Assembly: GCF_025979705.1 (NCBI RefSeq)
Contig: NZ_CP110136.1
Location: 4,154,001 to 4,218,000 of the forward strand
DNA from: Hymenobacter sp. YIM 151858-1
Lineage (GTDB): Bacteria; Bacteroidota; Bacteroidia; Cytophagales; Hymenobacteraceae
Direction of reading: 5' to 3'
DNA length: 64,000 bases
Shown: piece by piece, positions 43,431 through 53,329 of the stretch
How positions within the stretch are numbered: position 1 is the first letter of the stretch
Layout of the letters: each line of letters opens with the position of its first letter
The notes under the pieces: model-generated
Databases searched by the model: none
Told to the model about the DNA's origin: nothing
The model's input: only the letters and a program-made list of their open reading frames with translations
Translations under genes and position numbers: made by a program

Positions 43431-44225
43431 GATCAGCCGCTGGCGCAGTACTTCGTAGAGCAAAATGCCGCTGGCTACCGACACATTCAGCGAGCCAATC
43501 TGGCCGATCATCGGGATGCGCAGGCGGGCGTCGGCCAGCTCGAGCAGGTCGGGGCTGATGCCGTCTTCCTCGCTGCCCATCACTACCAGCAGCGGGCCGG
43601 TCATGTCGATGGTGGCTTTTTCGAGGGTTTCGTTGCCTTTTTCGGTACAGGCCACTACTTGCAGGCCCGAGTCTTTGAGGCGGCGGATGGTGGAGTGCAG
43701 GTTGGGCTCGCGGCATACCGGCACGCGCGTAAGGGCACCGGCCGAGGTCTTGAGCGCGTCGCCGTTGAGCTGGGCGGCACCACGGCTAGGTACCACAATG
43801 GCATCTACGCCCAGGCACTCGGCCGAGCGGGCAATGGCGCCAAAGTTGCGCACATCGGTAATGCGGTCGAGCACGAGCACCAGCGGGTTCTTGCCCTGTT
43901 CATACAAGCCGGCCAGCAGGTTGTCGAGCGGAGCGTAGTCGATGGGCGACAAAAAGGCCACCGCGCCCTGGTGGTTTTTGCGGGTAAGGGCGTTGAGCTT
44001 CTCGATGGGCACCAGCGAAACCGGCGTATCGGCGGCGCGGGCCAACTCGCTGATTTCGGCCACCAGGCTGTGCTTCTGGCCCTTCAGCAGGAAAACCTTC
44101 TCGAAGGTTTTGCCCGCATGCAACGCTTCCAGGATGGGGCGCAGGCCGAAAATCATATCGGCCGAGCGCTCGGCCGACTGCTGGCGGGGCGGATATTTTT
44201 TAAAGGAGGGGCGGCCTTCGTTCAT
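43425..44225 (-). CDS. rlmB: 23S rRNA (guanosine-2'-O)-methyltransferase RlmB-like (SpoU family)
   Basis: A 266-residue SpoU-type methyltransferase, probably RlmB, which methylates G2251 in 23S rRNA. It has the N-terminal substrate-binding domain (MIFGLRPILEALHAGK, KNHQGAVAFLSPIDY) and the SPOUT knot: LDRITDVRNFGAIARSAECLGVDAIVVPSRGAAQL, VMGSEEDGISPDLLELAD and IPMIGQIGSLNVSVASGILLYEVLRQRL. The ATG at 44225 overlaps the TGA of the upstream GWxTD gene as ATGA, which decides the start and shows coupling. Confidence 0.92.
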   Translation of the reverse strand: MNEGRPSFKKYPPRQQSAERSADMIFGLRPILEALHAGKTFEKVFLLKGQKHSLVAEISELARAADTPVSLVPIEKLNALTRKNHQGAVAFLSPIDYAPLDNLLAGLYEQGKNPLVLVLDRITDVRNFGAIARSAECLGVDAIVVPSRGAAQLNGDALKTSAGALTRVPVCREPNLHSTIRRLKDSGLQVVACTEKGNETLEKATIDMTGPLLVVMGSEEDGISPDLLELADARLRIPMIGQIGSLNVSVASGILLYEVLRQRLIN

Positions 44226-45445
44226 CGGGCGGCCCCCTGCGGGACGGTCAAACCTTTTCTCCATTGCTCCACGGCACGAAACCAGAGCCATTCGTGCTCG
44301 GGCCGGCGCACCAATTCGTAGTATTCAGCTGCAAAGGTACTGGGTTTGGGGCGGAACACGTAAGGGCCGCCCTGCACGGGGTCGTTGTACTCCCAGCGTT
44401 CTTCGGTGCTGGTGCGCAGTACGCGTTCGGGCGGGCCAAGTACCACGTACAGCAGGCCCCGATCGGTCATCCAACCGGGCTTGTGGGCCGAAAACAGGCG
44501 GTTGGCATCTTCGACCCGCCCGTAAAATGTGCGAATTAGCTGCCGCGCTATGGGTTGCTGATCGGCGGCCGCGCGCAGCCAAAACTGATCGACGGCGCGC
44601 TTCGGCGACTCGGCCCGCAATAGCCGTTCGCGTTCGGCCGAGGTACTGAGGTAGCGCAGCGGCTCTATCAGCTCCGGGGCTGTTCGTACCAGCGGGTACC
44701 CAGGCGGCTGCGCCAGCAAACCCAGGGGCGTAGCATCGGCTACTTGCAGCGTGTAAAGCCCCGGTTCGGTAATGCGTAGCCACTGGCCGGGGCGCAATTT
44801 GGTTACGGCTTGCGCCGTGAGGGTACGGCTGCTGGCCCCCTGAATGGCGGGGTTGGTGTGGGGCGGCAGGGCAGGGGCGAAGTCGGCGGGGTAGCGGCGC
44901 AGCGTGGCAGGTCGGTCGGGACCGTAGCAATCAATCTGCACCACTTCATTGGCCAGCAGGTAGCGGCGCAGCAGCGGCTGGTTGCTGGAGTCGGTAAGCA
45001 CAAATGGCCGGCTCAGTACCTCGGGCGTAAGCGCCAGCCACGCCGCGGTACCGGGGTGGTCGGGCATGGCGTTGCCGGGCCACACCGCCAGCATTTTGGC
45101 CGATTGCAGCGCCGCCACCGGTACGCAGAAGTCAAGCACAGGAGGCTGTTCCGCATCGGCGGCAACAAAGGAACGCAGCCGCACGGTGTCCTGCCACAGG
45201 GGCTGCCGGGCATCGTAGCCGGCCCAGGCCACTACCCGCAAGCCCTGCCTGGGTTGCAGCACCCCGCCCGACCTAGGAAACCGCACATACAGGCGCAAAC
45301 TGTCGCCCTCGCGCCGGGCCTCGGCTACGGCGTGTTGCTGCGTTTGGTAAAGGCCGGCCAGGTTCAGGCGAGCAGGCGCAGGCAAGCGTTGCCCGTTTGC
45401 GGCGGCGCCCCCAAACAGCAAAAGCAAAACGAGTAGCACACGCAT
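44222..45445 (-). CDS. GWxTD-domain protein
   Basis: A 407-residue secreted protein with a signal peptide (LLVLLLLFGGAAANGQ) and a C-terminal GWxTD domain, seen as KPGWMTDRGLLYVVLGPPERV (about residues 330-350), followed by STEERWEYNDPVQGG. The GWxTD domain is common in Bacteroidetes and Acidobacteria and has no proven function; it is often seen in extracytoplasmic proteins. Its TGA overlaps the rlmB start codon by 4 bp. Confidence 0.87.
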   Translation of the reverse strand: MRVLLVLLLLFGGAAANGQRLPAPARLNLAGLYQTQQHAVAEARREGDSLRLYVRFPRSGGVLQPRQGLRVVAWAGYDARQPLWQDTVRLRSFVAADAEQPPVLDFCVPVAALQSAKMLAVWPGNAMPDHPGTAAWLALTPEVLSRPFVLTDSSNQPLLRRYLLANEVVQIDCYGPDRPATLRRYPADFAPALPPHTNPAIQGASSRTLTAQAVTKLRPGQWLRITEPGLYTLQVADATPLGLLAQPPGYPLVRTAPELIEPLRYLSTSAERERLLRAESPKRAVDQFWLRAAADQQPIARQLIRTFYGRVEDANRLFSAHKPGWMTDRGLLYVVLGPPERVLRTSTEERWEYNDPVQGGPYVFRPKPSTFAAEYYELVRRPEHEWLWFRAVEQWRKGLTVPQGAAR

Positions 45446-45513
45446 GGTTTGGTAAGTAACACAAACCGGCTGAAAAGCTGCAAGTGGCCTCCCCCGTTAT
45501 CTACCCAAAAGCA

Positions 45514-45543
45514 ACGCGGCCCCGCCGGGGGGCGGGGCCGCGT
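45514..45543 (-). terminator. Hairpin downstream of the DUF2723 gene
   Basis: ACGCGGCCCCGCC and its 13-nt complement enclose GGGG. A T-tract is missing, so it may be a weak terminator. Confidence 0.6.
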
Positions 45544-45566
45544 GGTACCTAGGGCCGAGGTGGAAA

Positions 45567-48560
45567 CTAGCCCTGCGGGTAGTACTGCTGCAGCAGCTGC
45601 AGGGCGCGGGTGGCGCGCGTACGGTCGCCGATTTGCTCGGCGGCGCGGTACACGCTCTGCAGCGTGAGCAGGCTCAGCTGCATTTCCATGTCGAACAGGC
45701 CCGCTTCGGGTGAGGCGCTGTAATAGGCCAGGCTCTGCTGGGCGCGGCTCGTCATGGTGTCCATGATTTCGTTGGCCTTCTGCGTTTCGCCTACTTTCAC
45801 CAGCGGCACCACAAACTGCGGCACGTAGTAGTCGTACGGAATGCTCTTGTCGGGCATCACCTTGAAGCAGTAGTCCATTACCTCCTTGGCTTTGGGCAGG
45901 TTGCCGGCATCCACGTAGCTCTGCGCCAGGCGGTAGAACTTGTCGCGGTAGTTGGCCGGGAAGCGCAGGTTGTTTTCGTCGTAGAAGATGTCGGCGCGGT
46001 CGAGGTTGCGGTAGGCAAAGCGCTTCATCAGGATGTCGTACATCTGATCATTCACCACGTAGCCTTCGTTGAGGCCGCGCGGATCGTAGTTGGGGTCCTT
46101 CAGCGGCAACACGCGGTAGGCCAGGCCCTCGAGTTGGAAGTACGGCTGCAGGCTCATAAAGTCCTGCGAGTTCACGGTAGAGGAGAAGTAGATCGGGCGC
46201 TGCCAGTTGTTGGTGGCCAGCATGTCCAGAATCACCAGGTTTTTCTTCTCGATGGCCCCGCGGCCCATGTCCCACTCCATGCGCGACACCAATTGGCCGC
46301 GGCGCTCGGCCGGGATAATGCCCAGCTTTTCAACGGCCGTGGTATCGATGGGCAGGTAAAACTTGCGCGTGGGGAACGAGAGCAACGGACGGCCGCTTTG
46401 GGTTTGCACCTGCAGCAGCGGCGAGTTCTGCTTCACGAGCTGCAGAAACTCGCTGAGGTTTACCGAGGCCACCGAGGGGTTCTCCACAAACGGCAGGTAG
46501 TCGTTGGTGCCCTGGCGGTAGGTGGCGTTTTCCATCGAGATGGGCAGTGGCTGCGACTTGTAGCTGCGGCGCTTCATCTGATCGATGTACCAGTCGGTGT
46601 TCAGGTAGCTGAGCACGGCCACGCGCACGTCGGTGCGCACGCCTTCCACCTCCTGCGCGTACCACAGCGGGAAGGTGTCGTTGTCGCCGTTGGTGAACAG
46701 GATGGCGTTGGGCTGCAGCGAGTTCAGCAGGTTTTTGGCCGAATCAACGGAGTTGTAGCGGTCGGAGCGGTCGTGGTCGTCCCAACCCTGGGCCGCCATT
46801 ACCACGGGCGCCAGCAGACCTAGGGCTACGGCCGCGCCGCCGCGCAGGCTATCGGCTTTCAGTACGGCCCTCAGCAAGTCGGCAAGGCCGAGCACGCCCA
46901 GGCCAATCCAGATGGCAAAGGCGTAGGTGGCACCCGTAAAGGTGTAGTCACGCTCGCGCGGCTCGATGGGCGGCTGGTTGAGGTACACCACAATGGCCAG
47001 GCCCGTGAACAGGAACAGCAGACCCACCACGAGGGCGTTGCGGCCGTCGCGGCGCACGTGGAAGATCAGGCCCAGTACGCCCAGCAGGAGCGGAATAGCA
47101 AAGAAGTTGTTGCGGGCTTTGCTGTCGGCAATGCGTTCGGGCAAGCCGCTTTTGCCGGCCTCGGTGGGCCACATCACGCCGGCTTGCTGCACGTCGGAGT
47201 CGCGGCCCACGAAGTTCCACAGGAAGTAGCGCCAGTACATGTGGCCCATCTGGTAGCGGAACAGAAAGCCTAGGTTCTGGCCCATGGTGGGCTTGCTGTC
47301 GGGCTGAATATCAACCCACTTCTGGTACTGCTGAATGTGGCCGGGGTCGGGCGAGTACAGGCGCGGCAGCAGCATCTTGTCGGCGTCGTCGTAGATGGTT
47401 TCCAGGCGGTGCTCGGCTACCACGTACTTATCGCCTTGCCGCACGTAGCGCGGCGCGCCCTCTTTCTGGTCGATGGGCTGGGCGTTGAACTGCGGGCCGT
47501 AGAGCAGGGGCCGGTCGCCGTACTGCTCGCGCTTCAGGTAGCTCACAAACGAAAGCACGTCGTTGGGCGTGTTCTCGTTGATGGTGGGCAGGAACGACGA
47601 GCGAATCGGGATGATCAGGTACGAGGTGTAGCCGATCAGGATAAACACCAGGCTGAGCAGGGCCGTGTTCAGCAGGCGGTTGCCGCTCCGGAACGAGTAG
47701 CGGAAGCCAAACCACAGCAGCCCGACGAACAGAATGAGGAAGAAGATGACGCCCGAGTTGAAGGGCAGGCCGATGGAGTTGACGAAGAACACCTCGATGC
47801 TGCCCGCAATGGAAGGCAGGCCGGGGATGATGCCCACCAGAATCAGCCCCACGATAATGCTGCTGATAACCAGGGTAATCAGGCCGCCCACCCAGGTAGG
47901 CTGGGCCGTACGGCGGAAGTAGTAAATCAGACCCAAGGCCGGAATGGCCAGCAGGTTGAGCAAGTGCACGCCAATGCTGAGGCCCATTGCGTAGGCTATC
48001 AGAATCAGCCACTTATCGGAGTCAGCTTCGTCGGCGCGGTTTTCCCACTTCAGCATCAGCCACACCACCACCGCCGTGCACAACGACGACATGGCGTACA
48101 CCTCGGCCTCCACGGCGTTGAACCAGAACGAATCGGAAAAGGTGAGGGCCAGGGCACCTACTATGCCGCTGCCCAAAATGAGCAGGGTTTGGCCTTTTGT
48201 CGGCTCCAGGGTGCGGTCGTCGTGCATGCCGGGGCGGTGCATCACCAGCTTTTTGGCCAGCATGGTAATGCTCCAGAACAGGAACAGCACCGTGAACGAC
48301 GAGCTAAGCGCCGACAACGCATTGACCAGCACGGCCACCTTGGTTACGTCGCCGAACGACAGGAGCGAGAACAGGCGCCCCAGGAGCAGGAAGGTAGGCG
48401 CCCCGGGCGGGTGCGGCACCAACAGCTTGTAGGAGCAGGCAATAAACTCGCCGCAGTCCCAGAAACTAGCTGTGGGCTCGAGCGTGAGCAGATAGGTAAC
48501 GGTGGCAATGGCAAAAACCAGCCAGCCCACCAGGTTATTCAAACGCGAGTAACGCTGCAT
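45567..48560 (-). CDS. DUF2723 multi-spanning membrane protein (glycosyltransferase-like)
   Basis: A 997-residue DUF2723 protein. The N-terminal 500 or so residues carry ten or more membrane helices, starting with LVGWLVFAIATVTYLLTLEPTASFWDCGEFIACSYKL. DUF2723 resembles the protein O-mannosyltransferase fold (GT-C), where an Asp in the first loop is catalytic; WDCGEF is the conserved signature. The C-terminal half is soluble with TPR-like helices. In Bacteroidetes it may attach sugars to envelope proteins; this is inference. The ATG at 48560 is preferred to an upstream start. Confidence 0.9.
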   Translation of the reverse strand: MQRYSRLNNLVGWLVFAIATVTYLLTLEPTASFWDCGEFIACSYKLLVPHPPGAPTFLLLGRLFSLLSFGDVTKVAVLVNALSALSSSFTVLFLFWSITMLAKKLVMHRPGMHDDRTLEPTKGQTLLILGSGIVGALALTFSDSFWFNAVEAEVYAMSSLCTAVVVWLMLKWENRADEADSDKWLILIAYAMGLSIGVHLLNLLAIPALGLIYYFRRTAQPTWVGGLITLVISSIIVGLILVGIIPGLPSIAGSIEVFFVNSIGLPFNSGVIFFLILFVGLLWFGFRYSFRSGNRLLNTALLSLVFILIGYTSYLIIPIRSSFLPTINENTPNDVLSFVSYLKREQYGDRPLLYGPQFNAQPIDQKEGAPRYVRQGDKYVVAEHRLETIYDDADKMLLPRLYSPDPGHIQQYQKWVDIQPDSKPTMGQNLGFLFRYQMGHMYWRYFLWNFVGRDSDVQQAGVMWPTEAGKSGLPERIADSKARNNFFAIPLLLGVLGLIFHVRRDGRNALVVGLLFLFTGLAIVVYLNQPPIEPRERDYTFTGATYAFAIWIGLGVLGLADLLRAVLKADSLRGGAAVALGLLAPVVMAAQGWDDHDRSDRYNSVDSAKNLLNSLQPNAILFTNGDNDTFPLWYAQEVEGVRTDVRVAVLSYLNTDWYIDQMKRRSYKSQPLPISMENATYRQGTNDYLPFVENPSVASVNLSEFLQLVKQNSPLLQVQTQSGRPLLSFPTRKFYLPIDTTAVEKLGIIPAERRGQLVSRMEWDMGRGAIEKKNLVILDMLATNNWQRPIYFSSTVNSQDFMSLQPYFQLEGLAYRVLPLKDPNYDPRGLNEGYVVNDQMYDILMKRFAYRNLDRADIFYDENNLRFPANYRDKFYRLAQSYVDAGNLPKAKEVMDYCFKVMPDKSIPYDYYVPQFVVPLVKVGETQKANEIMDTMTSRAQQSLAYYSASPEAGLFDMEMQLSLLTLQSVYRAAEQIGDRTRATRALQLLQQYYPQG

Positions 48561-48705
48561 AAAGGGTTGTTCAGGAAGGTCAAAAGTAGGGATAAAAGCG
48601 GCACGTGCCCAGGCGCCCTCGCTCAGCAGCACCTAGGCACAAAGAAAGCCGCCGCTCTCTGGTTAAGAACGGCGGCCCTAAACGGAGCTTGTGTTGGGCA
48701 AGCGG

Positions 48706-49095
48706 TTAATTCTGCAGCGTCAGGCGCTTGGTAGCTACTACTTGCTCATCCATCAGCAGCGAGCAGAAATAAATGCCGCCCGGCAAAGCCGATAAATCGA
48801 TGAGTTGGCCCTGCACGGCGGTTTCGGAGCGCAGCTGCACCGAGCGCACCTCGCGGCCGATAATGTTGCTGATGCGCAGGCGGTAAGCTTTGCCCGGCTT
48901 GGTTTCGGTGAAGGCCACGGTGGCCTGGCCGCCGCGCACGGGGTTGGGGTACACCGTCAGCGGGGCGTTTACGGTTACGCCTTCGGGTGGGCCTTGCGCC
49001 TTGCCGCGGGCACCTAGGCGCAGGTGCATGGCCGTGGCGGCCAACTGCGTCAGCAGCAACGCGGTGAATACCAGGATGTATGTAAAAATTTTCAT
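48706..49095 (-). CDS. Small T9SS-domain protein (signal peptide plus sorting domain only)
   Basis: A 129-residue protein with an N-terminal signal (IFTYILVFTALLLTQLAATAM), a short spacer and a T9SS type A C-terminal domain (PLTVYPNPVRGGQATVAFTET to VVATKRLTLQN). There is no separate cargo domain, so the sorting domain makes up nearly the whole mature protein. It is either a minimal secreted peptide or a remnant of a larger gene. Codon use is normal. Confidence 0.87.
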   Translation of the reverse strand: MKIFTYILVFTALLLTQLAATAMHLRLGARGKAQGPPEGVTVNAPLTVYPNPVRGGQATVAFTETKPGKAYRLRISNIIGREVRSVQLRSETAVQGQLIDLSALPGGIYFCSLLMDEQVVATKRLTLQN

Positions 49096-49265
49096 TGAGG
49101 TAGCGAAAAACGGGTTGCTGTCAGGCGTGGCAGTGCGTTGAAATATAGACGGTTAGTGGCCCTGCAAGGTTGCTCAGCTCAACCGCGCTATTTCACTATG
49201 GCAAGCTCCGTGCCGCGAAAATTTGGCCTGGGTGCGCTGCTTTCTTTTCAGACAAGCCAGCCGGC

Positions 49266-50054
49266 CTAAAGTTTAAGCGAGTTGGGCAGCACATGCTTTA
49301 TTTCCTGCAGGCCGAAATGCCGCGTTTGCCCGGTGCTCAGCTCCAGTACCAGCTGGCCGGCCTCATCAACGTCGGTTACGCGGCCCTGCACCAGTTGGCC
49401 CGCTACCTCGAACGGGTACCAGTCGCCGTCGTGGCGGTAAAGTGCGCCTAGGTAGTCGGCGCGCAAGGTTTGGTAGTGGCCGGCGCGCAGCTGCAGGTAG
49501 CGCCGCTCCAGGTGCTCGAGCAGCCGCGTAGCCAACGGACCTAGGGCATAGGCGCGGCCCGTGAGCAGGCCGAGCGAAGTGGCCGTGGGCACGCCGAAGC
49601 CGGTCTGGTTAATGTTCAATCCGATTCCGACTATACTAAATTGAATTTGTGCGCCGCTAAGTGTGTTCTCGATCAGGATGCCGCCCAACTTCTGATCCTG
49701 GTAAAACAAATCGTTGGGCCATTTCAACCGCAGGGCAGGGTCGGGGCCGAGCAGGCCGGCGGCCCAATCGTGCACACCTAAGGCCACGGCAAGGTTTAGC
49801 TGAAACTGCGCCGCTGCCGGCAGAAACGCCGGGCGCCACACCACCGAAAGCGTCAGGTTTTCGCCCGGGGCGGCTTCCCACTGGTTGCCGCGCTGGCCGC
49901 GGCCGGCCGTTTGGCTGTCGGTTATGACGGTGCAGCCCTCGGTGGCGCGGTTTTGGCCTAGCAACTCGCGTGCTTCGGTGTTTGTGGAGCCGCATTCGGG
50001 CAACCATATTACCTGTTGGCCCGTGAACAGGGTTTGAGGGCTGATTTGCTCCAC
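49266..50054 (-). CDS. birA: Biotin-[acetyl-CoA-carboxylase] ligase (class I, no HTH)
   Basis: A 262-residue biotin protein ligase. ECGSTNTEARELL, TAGRGQRGNQWEAAPGENLTLS (biotinyl-AMP loop) and LKWPNDLFYQDQKLGGILIEN are its signatures. It lacks the N-terminal DNA-binding domain of E. coli BirA, so it only biotinylates. No in-frame ATG lies between the rsfS promoter and the domain; the GTG at 50054 (MEQISPQ) is the most likely start, and the TTG at 50081 is an alternative. Divergent from rsfS. Confidence 0.88.
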   Translation of the reverse strand: MEQISPQTLFTGQQVIWLPECGSTNTEARELLGQNRATEGCTVITDSQTAGRGQRGNQWEAAPGENLTLSVVWRPAFLPAAAQFQLNLAVALGVHDWAAGLLGPDPALRLKWPNDLFYQDQKLGGILIENTLSGAQIQFSIVGIGLNINQTGFGVPTATSLGLLTGRAYALGPLATRLLEHLERRYLQLRAGHYQTLRADYLGALYRHDGDWYPFEVAGQLVQGRVTDVDEAGQLVLELSTGQTRHFGLQEIKHVLPNSLKL

Positions 50055-50072
50055 CTGATTTTTCCTACTTTG
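50045..50072 (+). promoter_or_regulatory. Promoter of rsfS
   Basis: TTTG (50045-50048), 17 bp and TACTTTG (50066-50072) resemble the Bacteroidetes -33/-7 pair. The start would be about 50079, leaving a leader of some 18 nt to the ATG at 50097. Confidence 0.5.
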
Positions 50073-50096
50073 TGTTGACAAACCTACTTCTCTCAC

Positions 50097-50483
50097 ATGA
50101 AAATTACCCCGGTTCGGCAGGATTCGGACAACTTGGCAGACACCATCGTACGCGGTATGCAGGACAAAAAGGCGTCCGACATCGTGGTGCTCAATCTTAA
50201 AAATCTCAAAAACGCTGTTGCCGATTACTTCGTCATCTGCTCGGCCACTTCCGATACCCAGCTCGACGCCATTGCCCGCTCGGTGGAAGAAGAAGTAGAG
50301 AAAACCACCGGCCAAAACCCGTGGCAGAGCGAAGGCCGCCAGAACCGCGAGTGGGTGCTGCTCGATTACGTGGACGTGGTAGTGCACGTGTTCCTGCGCG
50401 ACCGTCGCTCGTTCTACGCGCTCGAGGAGCTTTGGGGCGATGCCGAAATTTCCTACATCGAGGAAGAAACCGCGGTTAAGTAA
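50097..50483 (+). CDS. rsfS: Ribosomal silencing factor RsfS
   Basis: A 128-residue protein that binds L14 of the large ribosomal subunit and blocks subunit joining under low nutrients. The family pattern is clear: LADTIVRGMQDKKASDIVVLNLKNL, NAVADYFVICSATSDTQLDAIA and GRQNREWVLLDYVDVVVHVFLRDRRSFYALEELWGDA. It starts at the ATG at 50097 after a good promoter, and ftsH follows after 176 bp. Confidence 0.95.
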   Translation: MKITPVRQDSDNLADTIVRGMQDKKASDIVVLNLKNLKNAVADYFVICSATSDTQLDAIARSVEEEVEKTTGQNPWQSEGRQNREWVLLDYVDVVVHVFLRDRRSFYALEELWGDAEISYIEEETAVK

Positions 50484-50501
50484 GCAGCTTCGCGCAGCCC
50501 T

Positions 50502-50539
50502 ACCGGTTTTTTGTTGCCCCTAGGTAAAGTAAAACCGGT
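50502..50539 (+). promoter_or_regulatory. Inverted repeat in the rsfS-ftsH spacer
   Basis: ACCGGTTTT (50502-50510) and AAAACCGGT (50531-50539) are complementary. A 20-nt loop includes CCTAGG. It may attenuate or end the rsfS transcript. Confidence 0.4.
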
Positions 50540-50659
50540 GGTGCCGCGTCTGCCCTGCCAACACCTGCTGCCCCGTACATACCGCAGCAGGCCCGAACAA
50601 ACCGCTGGCGCGGGGTGTTCTCCTTACTGTGCTTCTTTTGTTGAAGACTCTTCTTATAC

Positions 50660-52783
50660 ATGCCAGATAACACCCCTTCTCCGAAAAAGAAAAAGCCCAT
50701 GCTGCCTACGCCCGGTGCCCCGCGCCCCGGTGTGCAGCTGTGGGTGCTGCTCGGGCTGACGGTGCTCGTGTTCGGGTTTTACTACCTGAGCAAGGGCAGC
50801 TCGGCCATCGAGATTAAGCAGCAAGAGTTCGAGCAGATGCTGCAGGCCGGCGACGTACGCGACGTAACCCTCGTGAACGACCGCTTGGTGGAGGTGACGC
50901 TGAAGCGCGAAGCCCTGCAGAATGCCAAATACAACCAAAAACTGCGTACCCGCGGCCCGCTCGTATCGGACCAGGGGCCGCACTACAACTTCCGCGTAAT
51001 CGACGGAAAGACCTTTAAGGAAGACTACGACAAGCTGCAGGCCACCATCCCGGCCGAGCAGCGCGTGGGCCTGGGGGTTGATACCCGCACCGGCTTCGGT
51101 GAGATATTCACCAACTGGGCTTTCTTTATTATCCTATTGGTGGGCTTCTGGTTCCTGATGCGCCGCATGAGCGGTGCTGCCGGGCCCGGTGGCCAGATCT
51201 TCAGCATCGGCAAATCGCGCGCGGCCCTGTTCGAGGGTGGCGACAAGGTGAAAATCACCTTTAAAGACGTGGCCGGCCTGGAGGAAGCCAAAGAGGAAGT
51301 GCAGGAAATCGTGGAGTTCCTGAAGAACCCGTCGAAGTTCACCGTATTGGGTGGCAAAATCCCGAAAGGCGCTTTGCTGGTAGGCCCTCCCGGCACGGGC
51401 AAAACCCTGCTGGCCAAAGCCGTAGCCGGCGAGGCCGATGTGCCGTTCTTCTCGCTGTCGGGTTCCGACTTTGTGGAGATGTTCGTAGGCGTAGGTGCGG
51501 CCCGCGTGCGCGACTTGTTTAAGCAAGCCAAAGCCAAGGCGCCCTGCATCATCTTCATCGACGAAATTGACGCCATTGGCCGCAGCCGCTCGCGCGGCAA
51601 CGTGCCCGGCGGCAACGACGAACGCGAGAACACGCTGAACTCGCTGCTGGTAGAAATGGACGGCTTCGGCACCGATTCGGGGGTTATCATCCTGGCGGCT
51701 ACCAACCGCCCCGATACCCTCGACTCCGCGTTGCTGCGCCCCGGCCGTTTCGACCGCCAGATTTCGGTGGACAAGCCCGACATCATTGGCCGTACCCAGA
51801 TTTTCGGGGTGCACCTGAAGCCACTGGCTTTGTCGCCCGACGTAGACGCCAAAAAGCTGGCTGCCCAGACGCCCGGTTTTGCCGGCGCCGAAATTGCCAA
51901 CGTCTGCAACGAAGCCGCCCTTATTGCCGCCCGCCGCGACAAGAAGATGGTGACGATGCAGGACTTCCAGGATGCTATCGACCGCGTGATTGGTGGCCTC
52001 GAGAAGAAGAACAAGCTTATCTCGCCCGAGGAGAAGAAGATTGTGGCTTACCACGAAGCCGGCCACGCTATTGCGGGCTGGTTCCTGGAGCACGCCGATC
52101 CGTTGGTGAAGGTGAGCATTGTGCCGCGCGGTGTAGCCGCCCTAGGTTACGCGCAGTACCTGCCCAAGGAGCAGTTCCTGTACAACACCGAGCAGCTCAC
52201 CGACGAGATGTGCATGGCCCTAGGTGGTCGTGCCGCCGAGGAGCTGGTGTTCGGCAAGATTTCGACCGGTGCCTTGTCCGATCTGGAGCGCATCACCAAG
52301 ATGGCCTACAGCATCGTCACGATGTACGGCATGAACCCCAAGCTGGGCAACATCTCCTTCTACGACTCGAAGGGCTCGGGCGAGTACGGCTTCACCAAGC
52401 CTTATTCAGAAGCCACGGCCCAGATGATCGACGAAGAAGTGCGAAAGATCATCGAGGATGCTTACAACCGCACGAAGGACTTGCTCACCTTCCGTCGGCA
52501 GGAGCTGGAGATAGTTGCCCGCGAACTGCTCGAAAAGGAAATCCTGCTGCAGGACGACCTGGAGCGCCTCGTAGGCAAGCGCCCGTTTGATGCGCAAACC
52601 ACCTACCAGGCCCATACCGCCGGCACCGACCGCTCCGAAACCCTGAGCGAGCGTAAGCAGGAGCACCCGTTGCCCCTGAGCAACGACTTGCCCGAGCTAA
52701 ACCTGCCCGGCCACAGCAACGGCTCGTCCGATGGCCAATCGACCACGGAGCCTACGGTACCCACCGGCAGTACTGTTGCCTAG
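50660..52783 (+). CDS. ftsH: ATP-dependent zinc metalloprotease FtsH
   Basis: A 707-residue membrane protease that degrades misfolded membrane proteins and short-lived regulators. It has two membrane helices (about 26-43 and 151-167), an AAA+ domain with Walker A GPPGTGKT (242-249), Walker [12 protein letters not shown] and the SRH region [20 protein letters not shown]. The zinc site HEAGH lies at 465-469. The C-terminal 60 residues are low-complexity and not conserved. The ATG at 50660 gives [12 protein letters not shown]. Its stop codon is in a CCTAGG and a strong terminator follows. Confidence 0.97.
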   Translation: MPDNTPSPKKKKPMLPTPGAPRPGVQLWVLLGLTVLVFGFYYLSKGSSAIEIKQQEFEQMLQAGDVRDVTLVNDRLVEVTLKREALQNAKYNQKLRTRGPLVSDQGPHYNFRVIDGKTFKEDYDKLQATIPAEQRVGLGVDTRTGFGEIFTNWAFFIILLVGFWFLMRRMSGAAGPGGQIFSIGKSRAALFEGGDKVKITFKDVAGLEEAKEEVQEIVEFLKNPSKFTVLGGKIPKGALLVGPPGTGKTLLAKAVAGEADVPFFSLSGSDFVEMFVGVGAARVRDLFKQAKAKAPCIIFIDEIDAIGRSRSRGNVPGGNDERENTLNSLLVEMDGFGTDSGVIILAATNRPDTLDSALLRPGRFDRQISVDKPDIIGRTQIFGVHLKPLALSPDVDAKKLAAQTPGFAGAEIANVCNEAALIAARRDKKMVTMQDFQDAIDRVIGGLEKKNKLISPEEKKIVAYHEAGHAIAGWFLEHADPLVKVSIVPRGVAALGYAQYLPKEQFLYNTEQLTDEMCMALGGRAAEELVFGKISTGALSDLERITKMAYSIVTMYGMNPKLGNISFYDSKGSGEYGFTKPYSEATAQMIDEEVRKIIEDAYNRTKDLLTFRRQELEIVARELLEKEILLQDDLERLVGKRPFDAQTTYQAHTAGTDRSETLSERKQEHPLPLSNDLPELNLPGHSNGSSDGQSTTEPTVPTGSTVA

Positions 52784-52816
52784 GTGTAAGGCCCGGTTAG
52801 TAAGGCTGTTAGCAAT

Positions 52817-52859
52817 AAAAAAAGGAGCCGTTGCCCGTCTGGCAGCGGCTCCTTTTTTT
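52817..52859 (+). terminator. Rho-independent terminator of ftsH
   Basis: AAAGGAGCCGTTGCC and its near complement form the stem; a run of T follows. Confidence 0.88.
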
Positions 52860-52882
52860 CGGTTGTCTCTTCACTTTAAAGA

Positions 52883-52913
52883 AAAAAACCGCAGCCAAGG
52901 GCCGCGGTTTTTT
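52883..52913 (+). terminator. Second hairpin after ftsH
   Basis: AAAAAACCGC (52883-52892) pairs with GCGGTTTTTT (52904-52913). Probably a back-up terminator. Confidence 0.65.
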
Positions 52914-53173
52914 CAACACACCTATTGCAACAACCTATACAGAAGGACAGCCACTAAGTGGTTAATCCTCCGGAGTATGGTATCTGAGCTGGCACCGCGT
53001 TGCAAATCAGCGCCGAGCTTTTATATTGATGTTCGTCCGGCGGCTCCGGATCTTACTTTTTCTGGTTGCTGACGGCCGCCTGATAGGCGCCGTCGGTATT
53101 CGAATGGCTAGCTGAACCGTTGGTAGCGGGGTTTCGGCTGCCTTTCTGATACAATGTTAGGGCAAGCCAGGGG

Positions 53174-53206
53174 TTAAGTAAAGGAAGAAAACGCCTTCTG
53201 TGTGAC
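53174..53206. repeat. Repeated motif, copy 1 (near the ftsH-permease spacer)
   Basis: Plus-strand reading: TTAAGTAAAGGAAGAAAACG...TGTGAC. Three further copies sit at 57448-57481, 57565-57590 and 57648-57679. On the minus strand TTTAC (53182-53178) is exactly 18 bp from TAACATTG, just as at copy 2. Confidence 0.6.
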
Positions 53207-53329
53207 AAGGATTACTTGGTGCTTATTGTGCTCAATCCGAAGACGGGAAGGCCCGCGGAGCGGTGTTTAGGCCGGATTTAGAGCCACTTCGGCCTGCAAG
53301 AGTGCATGGTTTGGCCAATCGAAACGCGT

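Noticed and set aside
47337-48734. 465-codon plus-strand frame
   Set aside because: It lies opposite the DUF2723 gene and has a His/Gln/Val-rich composition typical of shadow frames.
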